Positions 17,629 to 26,917 are shown, counted from the first letter of the stretch. The stretch: 64,000 nt of DNA from Fusibacter ferrireducens (GCF_015352425.1 NZ_JADKNH010000006.1:124001-188000); one strand, 5' to 3'. Made by a program: numbers and translations. Notes: generated by a model from the sequence alone, not told the origin.

Positions 17629-18453
17629 ATGGAAAAAGAAAGTCCAAATCAGTTTAGCAACATTAAAAATATCATAGGTATTATGAGTGGTAAAGGCGGT
17701 GTTGGAAAATCATCTGTCACGGCGCTTACTGCAATTACACTAAGAGAACAAGGCTATAATGTAGGAATTCTTGATGCAGATATAACAGGTCCCTCTATTC
17801 CAAAAGTTTTTGGCCTTAACCAAAGAAAAGCCATGGGAACGCCAAGTGGTGTGGAACCGGTCGTATCCTCTAGTGGCATAAAAATCATGAGTATCAATCT
17901 CATTCTTGATAATGAAGATGAACCCGTTGTCTGGAGGGGCCCAATTATTTCTAATGCTGTAAAACAGTTTTATACAGATGTCATTTGGGGAGATCTTGAT
18001 TATTTATTAATTGACCTGCCACCTGGTACCGGTGACGTTCCTCTGACCGTTATGCAATCTTTAGCTATAGATGGCATTATAATCGTCTCAACACCACAGG
18101 ATCTTGTTAAAATGGTGGTTAATAAATCCATGAAAATGGTAAAAATGCTCCACACGCCTATCATCGGTGTGATTGAGAATATGAGCTATTTTATTTGTCC
18201 TTCTTGCGATGAAAAACACAAGTTGTTTGGTGAGAGCAAAGTTCGAGATGCCGCAAAGAGCATGGGTACCCATCTCATCTCTGAAATTCCAATGGATCCT
18301 CTGTTGGTTGAACTCTCTGATGAAGGTAAAATAGAGCTCTATACCAAACATAATTTCACTTTCTCTGACACATATCAAAAAGAAATCAACAAGGCATTAG
18401 AACAATTTGAAGCAGAAAAGATCGTTGTCCCTTCTGCATTTAACATGGTTTAA
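17629..18453 (+). CDS. mrp: Mrp/NBP35 family P-loop ATPase, Fe-S cluster carrier
   Basis: 274 residues. The deviant Walker A SGKGGVGKSS (20-29) carries the two lysines of the MinD/Mrp class, ILDADITGPS (45-54) is switch I, and LIDLPPGTGD (about 127-136) is Walker B/switch II. The C-terminal CPSC (about 190-193) is the CxxC that binds a bridging 4Fe-4S cluster in the homodimer. It helps deliver clusters to apoproteins. It is the only recognised gene on the plus strand of the window and has its own promoter and terminator, so it is transcribed alone. Confidence 0.92.
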   Translation: MEKESPNQFSNIKNIIGIMSGKGGVGKSSVTALTAITLREQGYNVGILDADITGPSIPKVFGLNQRKAMGTPSGVEPVVSSSGIKIMSINLILDNEDEPVVWRGPIISNAVKQFYTDVIWGDLDYLLIDLPPGTGDVPLTVMQSLAIDGIIIVSTPQDLVKMVVNKSMKMVKMLHTPIIGVIENMSYFICPSCDEKHKLFGESKVRDAAKSMGTHLISEIPMDPLLVELSDEGKIELYTKHNFTFSDTYQKEINKALEQFEAEKIVVPSAFNMV

Positions 18454-18468
18454 GGCTATGACGTACTT

Positions 18469-18497
18469 AAAGAGTCTCATTGGATGGGACTCTTTTT
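18469..18497 (+). terminator. Rho-independent terminator of mrp
   Basis: Stem AAAGAGTCTCAT / ATGGGACTCTTT (one T-G wobble) with a 3-base loop and six T at the end, 16 bases after the mrp stop. Confidence 0.85.
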
Positions 18498-18657
18498 TCT
18501 ATCACACTTCTTTTAACATTCTATATTGTGCCAACGCATTTCTATGACTCGTCAATGCATTAGAACCTAAAAAACCTACCCTAGATCAAAACATATCGTT
18601 TCACTTTCAAGCAGGCTTATTTTTAGTTTGTTTTTGCTGGTTGCTTTTGTTGTTTGC

Positions 18658-19428
18658 TTATCTTTTGTAATAGAAAAACGTCTGGCTGGATTCAAAATTA
18701 TAACGTTGTGGTTGAATAATCTGCTCTGTACTGCCCACGAAGAAATAGCCATCGTTCACAAGAGAATCGTAGAATTTTCTATACATTTCATCTTTAGCTT
18801 CTTCTGTAAAATAGATCATGACATTTCTACAAATGATTATATCAAATCCTTTTGGATATGGATCTCTCAACAGGTTCATCTTTTTAAATTCGACACACTT
18901 CTTAACCTCATCCTTAACTCTATAGGATTTACCCACCAATTCAAAGTATTTGTCCACATATTGCTTGGGCACATTTTTGATACTCTTTTCAGAATAAATG
19001 CCCACCTGAGCTTTTGAAAGTGCTTCATCATCAAAATCCACTGCATAAATTTTAATATCCTTAAGCGGTAAAAACTCACTTAAGCACATGACAAGTGAAT
19101 AAGGTTCTTCGCCAGTAGAACATGCTGCTGACCAAATTTTAGGTCTCTTATTTCTTTTCAAAATTGCAGGAAAGACTTCTCCACGCAACGTTTCCCATTG
19201 ACTTGGATTTCTATAAAATTCAGACACATTTATAGTCAAATAGGTAATAAATTCATCAAACGACTCTTTATCAGTATCTATCAACTTGAAGTACGAATCA
19301 AAATCTCCAAGACCATGTCTTGTAATTAAAGATTCAATACGTCTTTTCATTTGTCTCTCTTTATACAGCGTTAAGTCCAATTTTGTCTTATTAAAAACAC
19401 GCTCTTTAAACTTTTCATAGCCTTCCAT
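18658..19428 (-). CDS. cheR: CheR-type protein-glutamate O-methyltransferase
   Basis: About 256 residues. The N-terminal helical CheR domain covers the first 65 residues, then the SAM-binding domain: WSAACSTGEEPYS (motif I), IYAVDFDDEAL, and FDIIICRNVMIYF near 205-217, all diagnostic of CheR. It methylates glutamates of chemotaxis receptors using S-adenosylmethionine. No receptor, cheA or cheB is in the window. I place the start at Met 19428 (MEGYEKFKERV) because AAAAGGAGA is at ideal spacing there, 16 codons inside the longest frame. Confidence 0.9.
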   Translation of the reverse strand: MEGYEKFKERVFNKTKLDLTLYKERQMKRRIESLITRHGLGDFDSYFKLIDTDKESFDEFITYLTINVSEFYRNPSQWETLRGEVFPAILKRNKRPKIWSAACSTGEEPYSLVMCLSEFLPLKDIKIYAVDFDDEALSKAQVGIYSEKSIKNVPKQYVDKYFELVGKSYRVKDEVKKCVEFKKMNLLRDPYPKGFDIIICRNVMIYFTEEAKDEMYRKFYDSLVNDGYFFVGSTEQIIQPQRYNFESSQTFFYYKR

Positions 19429-19653
19429 ATAAAATCTCCTTTTGAAAAAATCAGTATCTGCTACATTTATATCCACACATATGCTTTTAAATCACAAATT
19501 ATCGACCTCGACCCTGGATCGAACGCCTATTTATAGACACCCTTTCATTTAAAGTGACAGGATTAAAGCCGCCTTTACTATTTCAATTCTATTCTCACTG
19601 ACGCTATTCCAGATCAAATAGGTTTCAATAACGGCTATCCAGTTGTTTACAAT

Positions 19654-19685
19654 AAAAAAAAAGCCGATGAAATGAATTCATCGGC
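19654..19685 (-). terminator. Rho-independent terminator of the cmk-plsC-ispH-S1 operon
   Basis: Minus strand: stem GCCGATGAA / TTCATCGGC with a 5-base loop followed by nine T. It lies 10 bases after the S1 stop. Confidence 0.88.
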
Positions 19686-19694
19686 CTTAGGTTC

Positions 19695-20792
19695 TTATTC
19701 CTGCTCAGCCTCTTCTTGAATTGGATCGTTTACTGCTTTCATTGAAAGTTTAACTTTCTTTTCATCAGCAATATACTCTAATATTCTCACTTCAACTGTT
19801 TGATTAATTTTAAGAACGTCACTTGGTTTCTCAACATGCTCTTTAGCAATGTGTGAAACGTGAACAAGTCCTTCAATACCCGGTTCAAGTTCGACAAAAG
19901 CACCAAAATCAGTAAGATTGACAACTCTACCTTCATAGATACCATCCACTTCATATTTATCAGCAAAAGTCATCCATGGTTCTTGGCTAAGTTGTTTGAT
20001 ACTTAATGAAATTTTATTTTCATCTTTGTTGGCATCAATAATTTTAACATCAATGGTATCGCCTACACTGACAAAATCATTTACTGGTTTAATTCTGCCC
20101 CAGCTCATTTCAGTTACGTGAACAAGACCATCCATGCCACCAATATCAACGAAAGCACCAAAATTGGTAATTCTTTTTACTTCGCCTTTTACGACGCTGC
20201 CAATTTCGATTGTTTTCCAAAATTGTTCTCTTACAGCTTGCTTCTCTAATATAGCAAATTCTTTATGAGAAAAGACAGCTCTTCTTTTTTGTTTATTGAT
20301 CTCAATTACTTTCACTTTAAGTTCTTGACCAATATAAGGTCTCAAATTCTTAACAAATCTGTCAGAGAGTTGAGATGCCGGAACAAATCCTCTAATTTCT
20401 TTAAAAAATGCAATTAATCCGCCATTTACAGCGTCAGCAATTTTTACTGTGATTTCAGCATCTTTTTCGTGTAACGCTTCAAGCTCGGTCCAATCTTTAT
20501 CCACGTTTACTTTTCTAAGTGATAATAAAATATTACCTTCACCATTATCATGGTTCACAATGAATACGTCAAGCTCTTGTCCTACTTTAAAATTGCTTTC
20601 AATATCAAAGTTTGGATCTGCAGACACTTCATTTCTAGGAATTACGCCGTCAGATTTATAACCGATGTTTACGATTACAACATCAGTATTAACTTGAATT
20701 ATGCTTCCTTTAACAACTGACCCTCTTCTTGGAATTCTCAATGATTCTTCGATTTGCTCCATCATCTCAGCCATTGAATTGTGATTTTCCAT
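19695..20792 (-). CDS. rpsA: S1 RNA-binding domain protein (30S ribosomal protein S1 homologue)
   Basis: About 365 residues with four S1 repeats (roughly 25-95, 110-175, 195-265, 280-350), each marked by G-x-V and a late D-G-L/I-x-H type motif such as GGMDGLVHVTEMSW and PGIEGLVHVSHIA. This short four-repeat form is usual in Firmicutes; it binds mRNA and may assist initiation. The start chosen is ATG at 20792 (MENHNSMAEMM) with GGCGAGG upstream, giving a 26-base overlap with the ispH end in another frame. In many clostridia the two are one fused protein; here they are separate. Confidence 0.88.
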   Translation of the reverse strand: MENHNSMAEMMEQIEESLRIPRRGSVVKGSIIQVNTDVVIVNIGYKSDGVIPRNEVSADPNFDIESNFKVGQELDVFIVNHDNGEGNILLSLRKVNVDKDWTELEALHEKDAEITVKIADAVNGGLIAFFKEIRGFVPASQLSDRFVKNLRPYIGQELKVKVIEINKQKRRAVFSHKEFAILEKQAVREQFWKTIEIGSVVKGEVKRITNFGAFVDIGGMDGLVHVTEMSWGRIKPVNDFVSVGDTIDVKIIDANKDENKISLSIKQLSQEPWMTFADKYEVDGIYEGRVVNLTDFGAFVELEPGIEGLVHVSHIAKEHVEKPSDVLKINQTVEVRILEYIADEKKVKLSMKAVNDPIQEEAEQE

Positions 20793-21663
20793 CAAAAAAT
20801 ACCTCGCCTTCATTTTCTATTTTAAGAATGACCGATTCAACAATCCAGTCTGGTGTTGAAGCACCCGCTGCGATACCAATTTTTGTATCACTTTTAAACA
20901 TGGATACATCTACTAAATCATCCTTAGTTTCAATGTGAATTGTCGTAGCATTCTTGCTACATATTTCTACTAACTTTCTTGTATTTGAACTATGCTTTCC
21001 ACCAATCACAATCATAAAATCAACAGATTTTGAGAGTTCAACACAAGCATTTTGCCTCTGTTCAGTTGCTAAACATATCGTATTGTTGATTATGACGTTA
21101 GATAGTTTTTTACTGAATAAGTCTATCATTTGATCCCACGTACTCAAATTAAACGTGGTCTGTGCTACAATACAAAAGGGTTCATCGGAAGGTTTCATAT
21201 TTTCTACATCATGTAAGTTATTCATAATTGTAGCACTTTCATCACACCAACCATTAATACCAAGTACTTCCGGATGATTCATATCTCCGACAATAATTAT
21301 ATTATAACCTTTTAAGTGGTAAGATGAAACTGTATTTTGAATTTTTTTAACATAGGGACAAGTTGCATCATAAACTACAAATCCCTGTGCTTCTGCTAAA
21401 TCATATACAAACTTTGGGGCACCATGTGAGCGAATAACTAAACGATCGCCATCTACTCTATTATCCACGAAATCTGTAAGTTTTTCAATGATTTTTACAC
21501 CTTTTTCTTCATAATATTCAGTCACTTGATTATTATGAATAATTGGTCCAAGCGTAAACACCTTTTTTTGCCCATTATTGGATTCAATGAGGTCATCTAA
21601 TATCTGGACAGCACGTTTAACACCGTAACAGAAACCAGAATGTTTTGCGATTTGAACAATCAT
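20767..21663 (-). CDS. ispH: 4-hydroxy-3-methylbut-2-enyl diphosphate reductase
   Basis: 298 residues. The three cysteines that hold the 4Fe-4S cluster are Cys12 (GFCYGVKRA), Cys102 (TCPYVKK) and Cys197 (TICLATEQRQ); the substrate residues His43 (IIHNNQV) and TEQRQ are also present. It makes IPP and DMAPP in the last step of the MEP pathway, complementing dxs and ispA at 40705 and 44392. It overlaps the S1 gene downstream and follows plsC by 72 bp. GGAGGC precedes the ATG. Confidence 0.95.
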   Translation of the reverse strand: MIVQIAKHSGFCYGVKRAVQILDDLIESNNGQKKVFTLGPIIHNNQVTEYYEEKGVKIIEKLTDFVDNRVDGDRLVIRSHGAPKFVYDLAEAQGFVVYDATCPYVKKIQNTVSSYHLKGYNIIIVGDMNHPEVLGINGWCDESATIMNNLHDVENMKPSDEPFCIVAQTTFNLSTWDQMIDLFSKKLSNVIINNTICLATEQRQNACVELSKSVDFMIVIGGKHSSNTRKLVEICSKNATTIHIETKDDLVDVSMFKSDTKIGIAAGASTPDWIVESVILKIENEGEVFFDGKSQFNG

Positions 21664-21735
21664 TTTGCCTCCAAATATTGCATAGGAATTAATATTCTAC
21701 ACATTAAAATTCATTATATCATTTTTTATGCGAAT

Positions 21736-22341
21736 TTACAAGTTCTCTAATTTAACATTTTCGATAGATTTATAAATACCATCCATAATCTCCTGAGATA
21801 GTCTCTCAAGGGTCTCAGAAGCGACCTTTTGATTATAATAAGCCTCTAAGACAACCGGTTCATGAAATATAACTCTCACACGTGAAAACAGCTTAAAATT
21901 GGAGTCGATTGTAACCGGTAAAATAGGGGTTTTAGTTCTAACTGCAAACAATGCAACACCTGATTTGACAGGCAATGGCTCAACACCTTTATTGCGAGTA
22001 CCTTCCGGGAAAAGGGCCAAATTATCTTTTTTATTCAAAATGGTTAAGGCCGTTTTAATGGCTTTGATGTCATTGCCATCACGATCTACAGGAAAAACCC
22101 ATACTTTTTTCAGTACCCAACCTACAATTTTATACTTGAAATTTTCTTTTTTAGACATAAAATGTGCTTGAAGCGGTAAAACCCCCCCTAATAAAAAGGG
22201 ATCGTGCAAACTTGAATGGTTGCCGCATATGATATAATTTTGATTTCTATCTATATTTTCTCGGCCTATTAACTCCAGTTTAAAAAAAATTTTATAGTAA
22301 AGAAAAGAAGCTTTACTGCAAATTGCATAAAAAGTATTCAT
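21736..22341 (-). CDS. plsC: 1-acyl-sn-glycerol-3-phosphate acyltransferase
   Basis: 201 residues. The catalytic HX4D is NHSSLHDPF (about 41-49) and the glycerophosphate-binding motif is FPEGTRNKG (about 116-124), with PILPVTI after it. It acylates lysophosphatidic acid to phosphatidic acid at the membrane. Between cmk (16-bp gap) and ispH, the arrangement known from many clostridia. AGGAG precedes the ATG. Confidence 0.93.
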   Translation of the reverse strand: MNTFYAICSKASFLYYKIFFKLELIGRENIDRNQNYIICGNHSSLHDPFLLGGVLPLQAHFMSKKENFKYKIVGWVLKKVWVFPVDRDGNDIKAIKTALTILNKKDNLALFPEGTRNKGVEPLPVKSGVALFAVRTKTPILPVTIDSNFKLFSRVRVIFHEPVVLEAYYNQKVASETLERLSQEIMDGIYKSIENVKLENL

Positions 22342-22357
22342 ATTTTACTCCTAAATT

Positions 22358-23026
22358 TTAGTGGCGCTTTACTCCCGCTTTTAAAACATCTGCCAAAATA
22401 AGCTGCACAACATCGTCTATAGTCAAAGCCGTTGTGTCAATCAACTTAGCATCCTTCGCCTGAACAAGAGGCGCTGTTGCACGTTCTTGATCAATCTTAT
22501 CTCTTGCTTCAATTTCTGCAATCATCTCTTCTAATGTAATGTGAATCCCCTTTGCTTCTAGCTCTAAGAGTCTTCTCTTCGCACGTTCCTTTGGCGTTGC
22601 CACAAGAAAGTATTTGTATGGTGCCTTGGGCAGGACGTGTGTTGCAATGTCTCTCCCATCCATAACAACTGATTGATCCCCAGCTATTTTTTGCTGTAAA
22701 GCCACCATTTTTTTTCTTACATACGCATCTTTAGCCACATATGAAACATTTTGAGTAACTTCTGGCATCCGGATCGCTTCTGTACAGTCTTTGCCATTGA
22801 TATTGACGCTCTCTAAAGTTATTTTCAGATCTATTTCATCCACAAGTCGCCTTAACGCCGTAGAGTCGTCAAGATCAATATGATTGTTTAAAGCCTCATA
22901 AGTAACCGCTCTGTACATTGCACCTGTATCTAAATACGTAATGCGCAAATTTTGAGCTACAATCTTTGCCACAGTACTCTTGCCCGATCCAGCAGGACCA
23001 TCAATGGCTATTTGAATAATTTGCAT
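22358..23026 (-). CDS. cmk: Cytidylate kinase
   Basis: 222 residues. The P-loop is IDGPAGSGKST (8-18), followed by LDTGAMYRAVT (32-42) and MDGRDIATHVLP (about 121-132), the standard CMP-kinase signatures, and a lid region with ERAKRRLLELEAKG. It phosphorylates CMP and dCMP. First gene of cmk-plsC-ispH-S1; AGAGGTAAA precedes its start. Confidence 0.95.
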   Translation of the reverse strand: MQIIQIAIDGPAGSGKSTVAKIVAQNLRITYLDTGAMYRAVTYEALNNHIDLDDSTALRRLVDEIDLKITLESVNINGKDCTEAIRMPEVTQNVSYVAKDAYVRKKMVALQQKIAGDQSVVMDGRDIATHVLPKAPYKYFLVATPKERAKRRLLELEAKGIHITLEEMIAEIEARDKIDQERATAPLVQAKDAKLIDTTALTIDDVVQLILADVLKAGVKRH

Positions 23027-23142
23027 GTATTTACCTCTATCTCAGTTATTGTTGAATCATCTGTGTATCAAATCGATTTTCGCTGACGCTGCTTGAGGGT
23101 GAACATTCCTGCCTCTAAGCTGGACGAAAACTAATGATATTA

Positions 23143-23175
23143 ATAAAACAAATACCACCTACTAGGGTGGTATTT
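23143..23175 (-). terminator. Rho-independent terminator of the 2-oxoacid oxidoreductase operon
   Basis: Stem AAATACCACC / GGTGGTATTT with a 6-base loop; on the minus strand it is followed by TGTTTTATTA. It lies about 45 bases after the RpiR-type regulator stop. Confidence 0.7.
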
Positions 23176-23221
23176 ACTTTAAAATTATATCGCATATCTA
23201 ATTAAATATCAATCCATGAAA

Positions 23222-24073
23222 TTACTTGATATTATAAACGCCGTAATCATCCCAAATGCGTTCCAGCTTTTCGAGATTTTTTTCAACGCCTTCTTTGCGT
23301 ATGCTGACACCAATGATCAATGCATTAATGAGACTCATAGGTGCTACAAATGAATCAATAAATGTATTCATGTTGTATTTAGCAATTAAACAGTATTTAA
23401 CTTTCTCATAAAGTGGTGAATTCATACCATCTGTTATGCCTATAATAGTTGCACTTTTTTTGATTGCGTAATTGACGCAATCATATGTCCTCTTAGAATA
23501 GCGCGGGAAAGAGAGTACAATCATAACATCATCCTCTGATAAATTCAAAAGTTGATCGTACACATCCTGTGCAGATTCTTGAATAATATGAATTTCTGGC
23601 AAAATAAAATTTAGGTAAAATCCCAAATAATTGGCCAGTACAGAAGAACTTCTAAGCCCCAAGATATAAACTTTCTTCGAATGAATAATTTCTTCGATGA
23701 CCTTATCGATGAGATCATAATCAAATTGATCAATCGTCTGTCTGATGTGATCCATATCGTTAACCATGATTTTAGTCAAATACTCAGCTTCTTGGTGTTC
23801 TTTGGAGAGTTCAAAGCGTTGCACTGTTGTGAGCTTTGTCTTAATCGTCTCCTGAAGTTCTTTCTGTAATTGAGGGTACCCCTCGTACCCTATAGCATTG
23901 GCAAAACGAACCACTGTGGATTCACTGATGTTTACATTTTTACCAAGGGTAGATGCAGTCATGAAAGCTACTTTATCATAGTTTTCCAGTATAAAGTCTG
24001 CAATCTTTTTGTGACTTTTACTAAGTGTTAAATATCTTTGCCTAATGCGTCCTAATAAGTCTGAATTACTCAT
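23222..24073 (-). CDS. MurR/RpiR family transcriptional regulator
   Basis: About 283 residues. N-terminal helix-turn-helix of the RpiR type (about 1-75; TASTLGKNVNISESTVVRFANAIG is split over the helices), and a C-terminal SIS domain (about 125-250; VYILGLRSSSVLANYLGF and VLSFPRYSKRT). SIS domains bind phosphosugars in most relatives, but here the gene is last in an operon of 2-oxoacid:ferredoxin oxidoreductase subunits, 8-11 bases after the gamma subunit, so it probably responds to a metabolite of that pathway. The ATG at 24073 is preferred to a TTG one codon upstream; AAGGTGA is upstream. Confidence 0.87.
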   Translation of the reverse strand: MSNSDLLGRIRQRYLTLSKSHKKIADFILENYDKVAFMTASTLGKNVNISESTVVRFANAIGYEGYPQLQKELQETIKTKLTTVQRFELSKEHQEAEYLTKIMVNDMDHIRQTIDQFDYDLIDKVIEEIIHSKKVYILGLRSSSVLANYLGFYLNFILPEIHIIQESAQDVYDQLLNLSEDDVMIVLSFPRYSKRTYDCVNYAIKKSATIIGITDGMNSPLYEKVKYCLIAKYNMNTFIDSFVAPMSLINALIIGVSIRKEGVEKNLEKLERIWDDYGVYNIK

Positions 24074-24084
24074 CAAATCACCTT

Positions 24085-24624
24085 TTACATTTGATTTGCC
24101 AGTTCATACCCCTTTTGCAAAGCGAGTTTATTTAAATCTTCTGTTCCCTTTGGAACTCTTGATAGAATAGCTGCTTCTAAACTCTCCGCACTTACAATAC
24201 CAGTTAACCCAACAATTAAACCTAAAGCGACAATATTTGCAACAATTTCTTTACCAATAGCTGTTCTTGCAGTTTCAATGATTGGAACGCTAATGATTTT
24301 TTTCGCTTTAAGATCTTTAGGCAATTCAATTGAATCATCAACAATGATAGTTCCATCTTCAGAAATATCTCGAATATACTTGTCACTTGCAACTTGAGTT
24401 AATGCCAATGACATATTTGGTAATGTAACTTTTGGAAAATCTATAACACTATCACTTATAATAACTTCTGCTTTACTTGCTCCACCCCTAGCTTCTGGGC
24501 CATAGCTCTGGGTTTGAATGGCATTTTTATTATCTCTTAATGCTGCCTCTGCTAATATTATACCCGCAGTTATGAGTCCTTGTCCACCAGAACCCGATAA
24601 TCTTAACTCTAATTGATTATTCAT
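24085..24624 (-). CDS. korC: 2-oxoacid:ferredoxin oxidoreductase, gamma subunit
   Basis: 179 residues. The family opening LRLSGSGGQGLITAGIILAE (6-25) and the ARGGASKAEVIIS segment (about 46-58) mark the gamma domain of pyruvate/2-oxoglutarate-type oxidoreductases. This subunit is thought to take part in CoA handling and contacts between subunits. It is the fourth of five genes in order delta-alpha-beta-gamma-rpiR, with a 25-bp gap to beta. Confidence 0.9.
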   Translation of the reverse strand: MNNQLELRLSGSGGQGLITAGIILAEAALRDNKNAIQTQSYGPEARGGASKAEVIISDSVIDFPKVTLPNMSLALTQVASDKYIRDISEDGTIIVDDSIELPKDLKAKKIISVPIIETARTAIGKEIVANIVALGLIVGLTGIVSAESLEAAILSRVPKGTEDLNKLALQKGYELANQM

Positions 24625-24649
24625 CTTACATATCTCCTTTAATTATACA

Positions 24650-25465
24650 CTATTTTTTGAGTCTTTCGATAATGCCATCGTAAAGTTCTGTGTATTCAGG
24701 TTCGACTTTGTTGACGAATTCACCCATTAAGAATTTGCCTTCTACTTTTTCAGGTGGTAATTTTTCAGCTACCTTACGATCCACAAAGCTATCTTTAAGG
24801 AAGTTCATCATATCCACAACAGAACCTTTTTTATTCTTTCTACCATAGTAAGTTGGGCAAATCGAAATTGCTTCAACAAGTGAAAATCCCTTATGTTGTA
24901 TAGCAGCTTCAATAAATTTTTGCATTTGAGTTGCATGGAAAACGGTTGTCTTTGCTGTATAAGTTGCACCAGCACCACCAGCTAATTGAGTAATATCAAA
25001 AGGTCTGTCGATATTCCCATAAGGTGCTGTCGTTCCTTTTTCATGAGTAGGTGTCGTTGGCGAATATTGTCCACCTGTCATGCCATAAATATTATTATTA
25101 AAACAAATCGTCGTTATATTGATATTTCTTCTAGCGGCATGAATTAAGTGGTTACCACCGATTGCAGATAAATCGCCATCACCAGCCACAACGATAACTT
25201 CGAGTTCAGGATTTGCAAGTTTAACACCAGTTGCAAACGCAAGTGCTCTACCATGAGTTGTATGAAGTGTATTGAAGTCCATATACCCTGGCGCTCTTGA
25301 CGAACAGCCGATACCAGAAACGATACATACTTTATCTTTATCAAGTCCTAGATTTTCAATAGCTCTTCCCATTGCAGCCATTATGATACCATGACCGCAA
25401 CCTGGACACCAAATGTGTGGTAACTTATCAACTCTAAAATAATTCTCTACTAACGGGCTATTCAT
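24650..25465 (-). CDS. korB: 2-oxoacid:ferredoxin oxidoreductase, beta subunit (TPP-binding)
   Basis: 271 residues. The conserved WCPGCGHGI is near 19-27; the thiamine diphosphate motif is GDGDLSAIGGNHLIHA (about 96-111) ending in the NNNIYGMTGGQ stretch. It binds TPP and the catalytic Fe-S cluster region in 2-oxoacid oxidative decarboxylation to acyl-CoA with reduction of ferredoxin. The start ATG overlaps the alpha-subunit stop (TAATG), showing translational coupling. Confidence 0.93.
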   Translation of the reverse strand: MNSPLVENYFRVDKLPHIWCPGCGHGIIMAAMGRAIENLGLDKDKVCIVSGIGCSSRAPGYMDFNTLHTTHGRALAFATGVKLANPELEVIVVAGDGDLSAIGGNHLIHAARRNINITTICFNNNIYGMTGGQYSPTTPTHEKGTTAPYGNIDRPFDITQLAGGAGATYTAKTTVFHATQMQKFIEAAIQHKGFSLVEAISICPTYYGRKNKKGSVVDMMNFLKDSFVDRKVAEKLPPEKVEGKFLMGEFVNKVEPEYTELYDGIIERLKK

Positions 25466-26598
25466 TATAATACCTCCCTAAAAGATAGGATTAATTCTTC
25501 TGGTGTAATAATCTCACCATTTGCTTTTCCATAAAATCTCACTGGACACTTACCTTCTACAGATCTTTCCACTTCGAGTTTCAATTGTCCAAAGTTAAGT
25601 TCTGTTACTAAAATGTCTTTGACTTTTGCACCAATTTCTTTTATACGTGCTTCTGGAAAAGGCCATACGGTAATCGGTCTAAATAAACCTACTTTAACGC
25701 CTTCGTTACGAAGTTGCTTCACAACTGCTTTAGCAGTTCTAGCAGTGCCACCATATGCAAAAATCACATGTTCAGCATCTTCCATAAACAGTTCTTCATA
25801 ATCAATGATATCATCAAGGTTATTATCGATTTTAGCCATTAATCTCTTAATAAGCACATCTGCATTTGCTGTACTGTTGCTTGGGAAACCTGTCTCATCA
25901 TGCATAAGGCCTGTCACATGATATCTAAAGCCTTCGCCAAAAGATGCCATTTTAGGTACAAGATCATTTTCTTCTACTCTGTATGCTTTATAATCAGATC
26001 CCATTTCAGGTTTTACTCTATTATAAACTTCTACCTCAGATTGCTCTGGGATTTCGATTTTTTCTCTCATATGTCCTGTGATTTCATCTGTTAATAAAAT
26101 AACAGGTGTTCTGTATTTTTCCGCTAAATTAAATGCTCTCACGGTTAAGTCAAAAGTTTCTTTAACTGAATCCGGTGTTAAGCAGATCACTGGGTGATCA
26201 CCATGTGTGCCCCATTTAGCTTGCATAACATCGCCCTGTGCTGGTGATGTCGGAAGACCAGTAGATGGACCACCTCTTTGTACATTTACAACTACTAAAG
26301 GAATTTCAGCTAACGCTGCATATCCTATGTTTTCTTGTTTTAAAGAAAATCCAGGACCAGATGTTGCAGTCATAGCTTTACTGCCTGTCAATGATGCACC
26401 TATTGCCGCAGCAATACCTGCTATTTCATCTTCCATTTGAATAAATTTACCACCTATTTGCGGTAATCTCTCTGCTGATAATTCTGCAATTTCAGTTGAT
26501 GGAGTGATTGGATATCCTGAATAAAATTTCATACCAGCCATTAATGCGCCTTCTACACATGCCTCATTGCCTTGAAGAAACTTCACTTTTTTAGCCAT
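25465..26598 (-). CDS. korA: 2-oxoacid:ferredoxin oxidoreductase, alpha subunit
   Basis: 377 residues. GYPITPSTEI (about 29-38), ATSGPGFSL and NVQRGGPSTGLPT (about 106-118) mark the alpha subunit. Sequences like this are annotated either KorA (2-oxoglutarate) or VorB (branched-chain 2-oxoacids); the substrate cannot be settled by reading. Products are acyl-CoA, CO2 and reduced ferredoxin. Its ATG overlaps the stop of the ferredoxin subunit (TAATG) and its own stop overlaps the beta start. Confidence 0.92.
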   Translation of the reverse strand: MAKKVKFLQGNEACVEGALMAGMKFYSGYPITPSTEIAELSAERLPQIGGKFIQMEDEIAGIAAAIGASLTGSKAMTATSGPGFSLKQENIGYAALAEIPLVVVNVQRGGPSTGLPTSPAQGDVMQAKWGTHGDHPVICLTPDSVKETFDLTVRAFNLAEKYRTPVILLTDEITGHMREKIEIPEQSEVEVYNRVKPEMGSDYKAYRVEENDLVPKMASFGEGFRYHVTGLMHDETGFPSNSTANADVLIKRLMAKIDNNLDDIIDYEELFMEDAEHVIFAYGGTARTAKAVVKQLRNEGVKVGLFRPITVWPFPEARIKEIGAKVKDILVTELNFGQLKLEVERSVEGKCPVRFYGKANGEIITPEELILSFREVL

Positions 26599-26807
26599 TA
26601 TTCCTTACCTCCTAAAAAAATCGCAAAATCAGGACATCTCATTTCACACATCCTACATTTGATACAATGTTCACGATCTAACATGCTTACTTTTCCATTT
26701 TCATTAAATCCTAATACTTTTTTAGGACAAAAGGCGATACAAATACCGCAGCCCTTACACCAAGCTTCATTAATTTTAATTTCAAAATTATCTTTATTAT
26801 CAGCCAT
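26598..26807 (-). CDS. korD: 2-oxoacid:ferredoxin oxidoreductase, delta subunit (2x 4Fe-4S ferredoxin)
   Basis: 69 residues with two cluster motifs, CKGCGICIAFCP (about 18-29) and CIKCRMCEMRCP (about 48-59), each CxxCxxCxxxCP. It passes electrons from the TPP site to external ferredoxin. First gene of the five-gene operon, preceded by AAGGAGG. Confidence 0.93.
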   Translation of the reverse strand: MADNKDNFEIKINEAWCKGCGICIAFCPKKVLGFNENGKVSMLDREHCIKCRMCEMRCPDFAIFLGGKE

Positions 26808-26836
26808 TGGAAAACCTCCTTTTACTCTCTGAATTA

Positions 26837-26864
26837 ATCATATCACAGTAAAATAGTTTTGCAA
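26837..26864 (-). promoter_or_regulatory. Predicted sigma-A promoter of the korDABC operon
   Basis: Minus strand: TTGCAA (-35, 26864-26859), 16 bp, TATGAT (-10, 26842-26837). The ATG of the ferredoxin subunit follows about 30 bases downstream with a strong ribosome binding site. Confidence 0.5.
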
Positions 26865-26899
26865 GTGCAATTTCATTTTTAGTTCGTTTTTTTGAAGAA

Positions 26900-26917
26900 A
26901 TGCAATTATAATTGCAT
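26900..26917. promoter_or_regulatory. 18-bp perfect palindrome upstream of korDABC
   Basis: ATGCAATTATAATTGCAT is its own reverse complement and lies about 35 bp upstream of the predicted -35 box. The TGCAA/TTGCA half-site recurs at 26859-26863, 26866-26870 and 26964-26968. It is a candidate operator, possibly for the RpiR regulator encoded at the end of the operon. Confidence 0.5.

Noticed and set aside
19429-19653. Gene or regulatory RNA in the gap between cheR and the S1 gene
   Set aside because: No open frame with start signals and no convincing fold besides the S1 operon terminator at 19654-19685.
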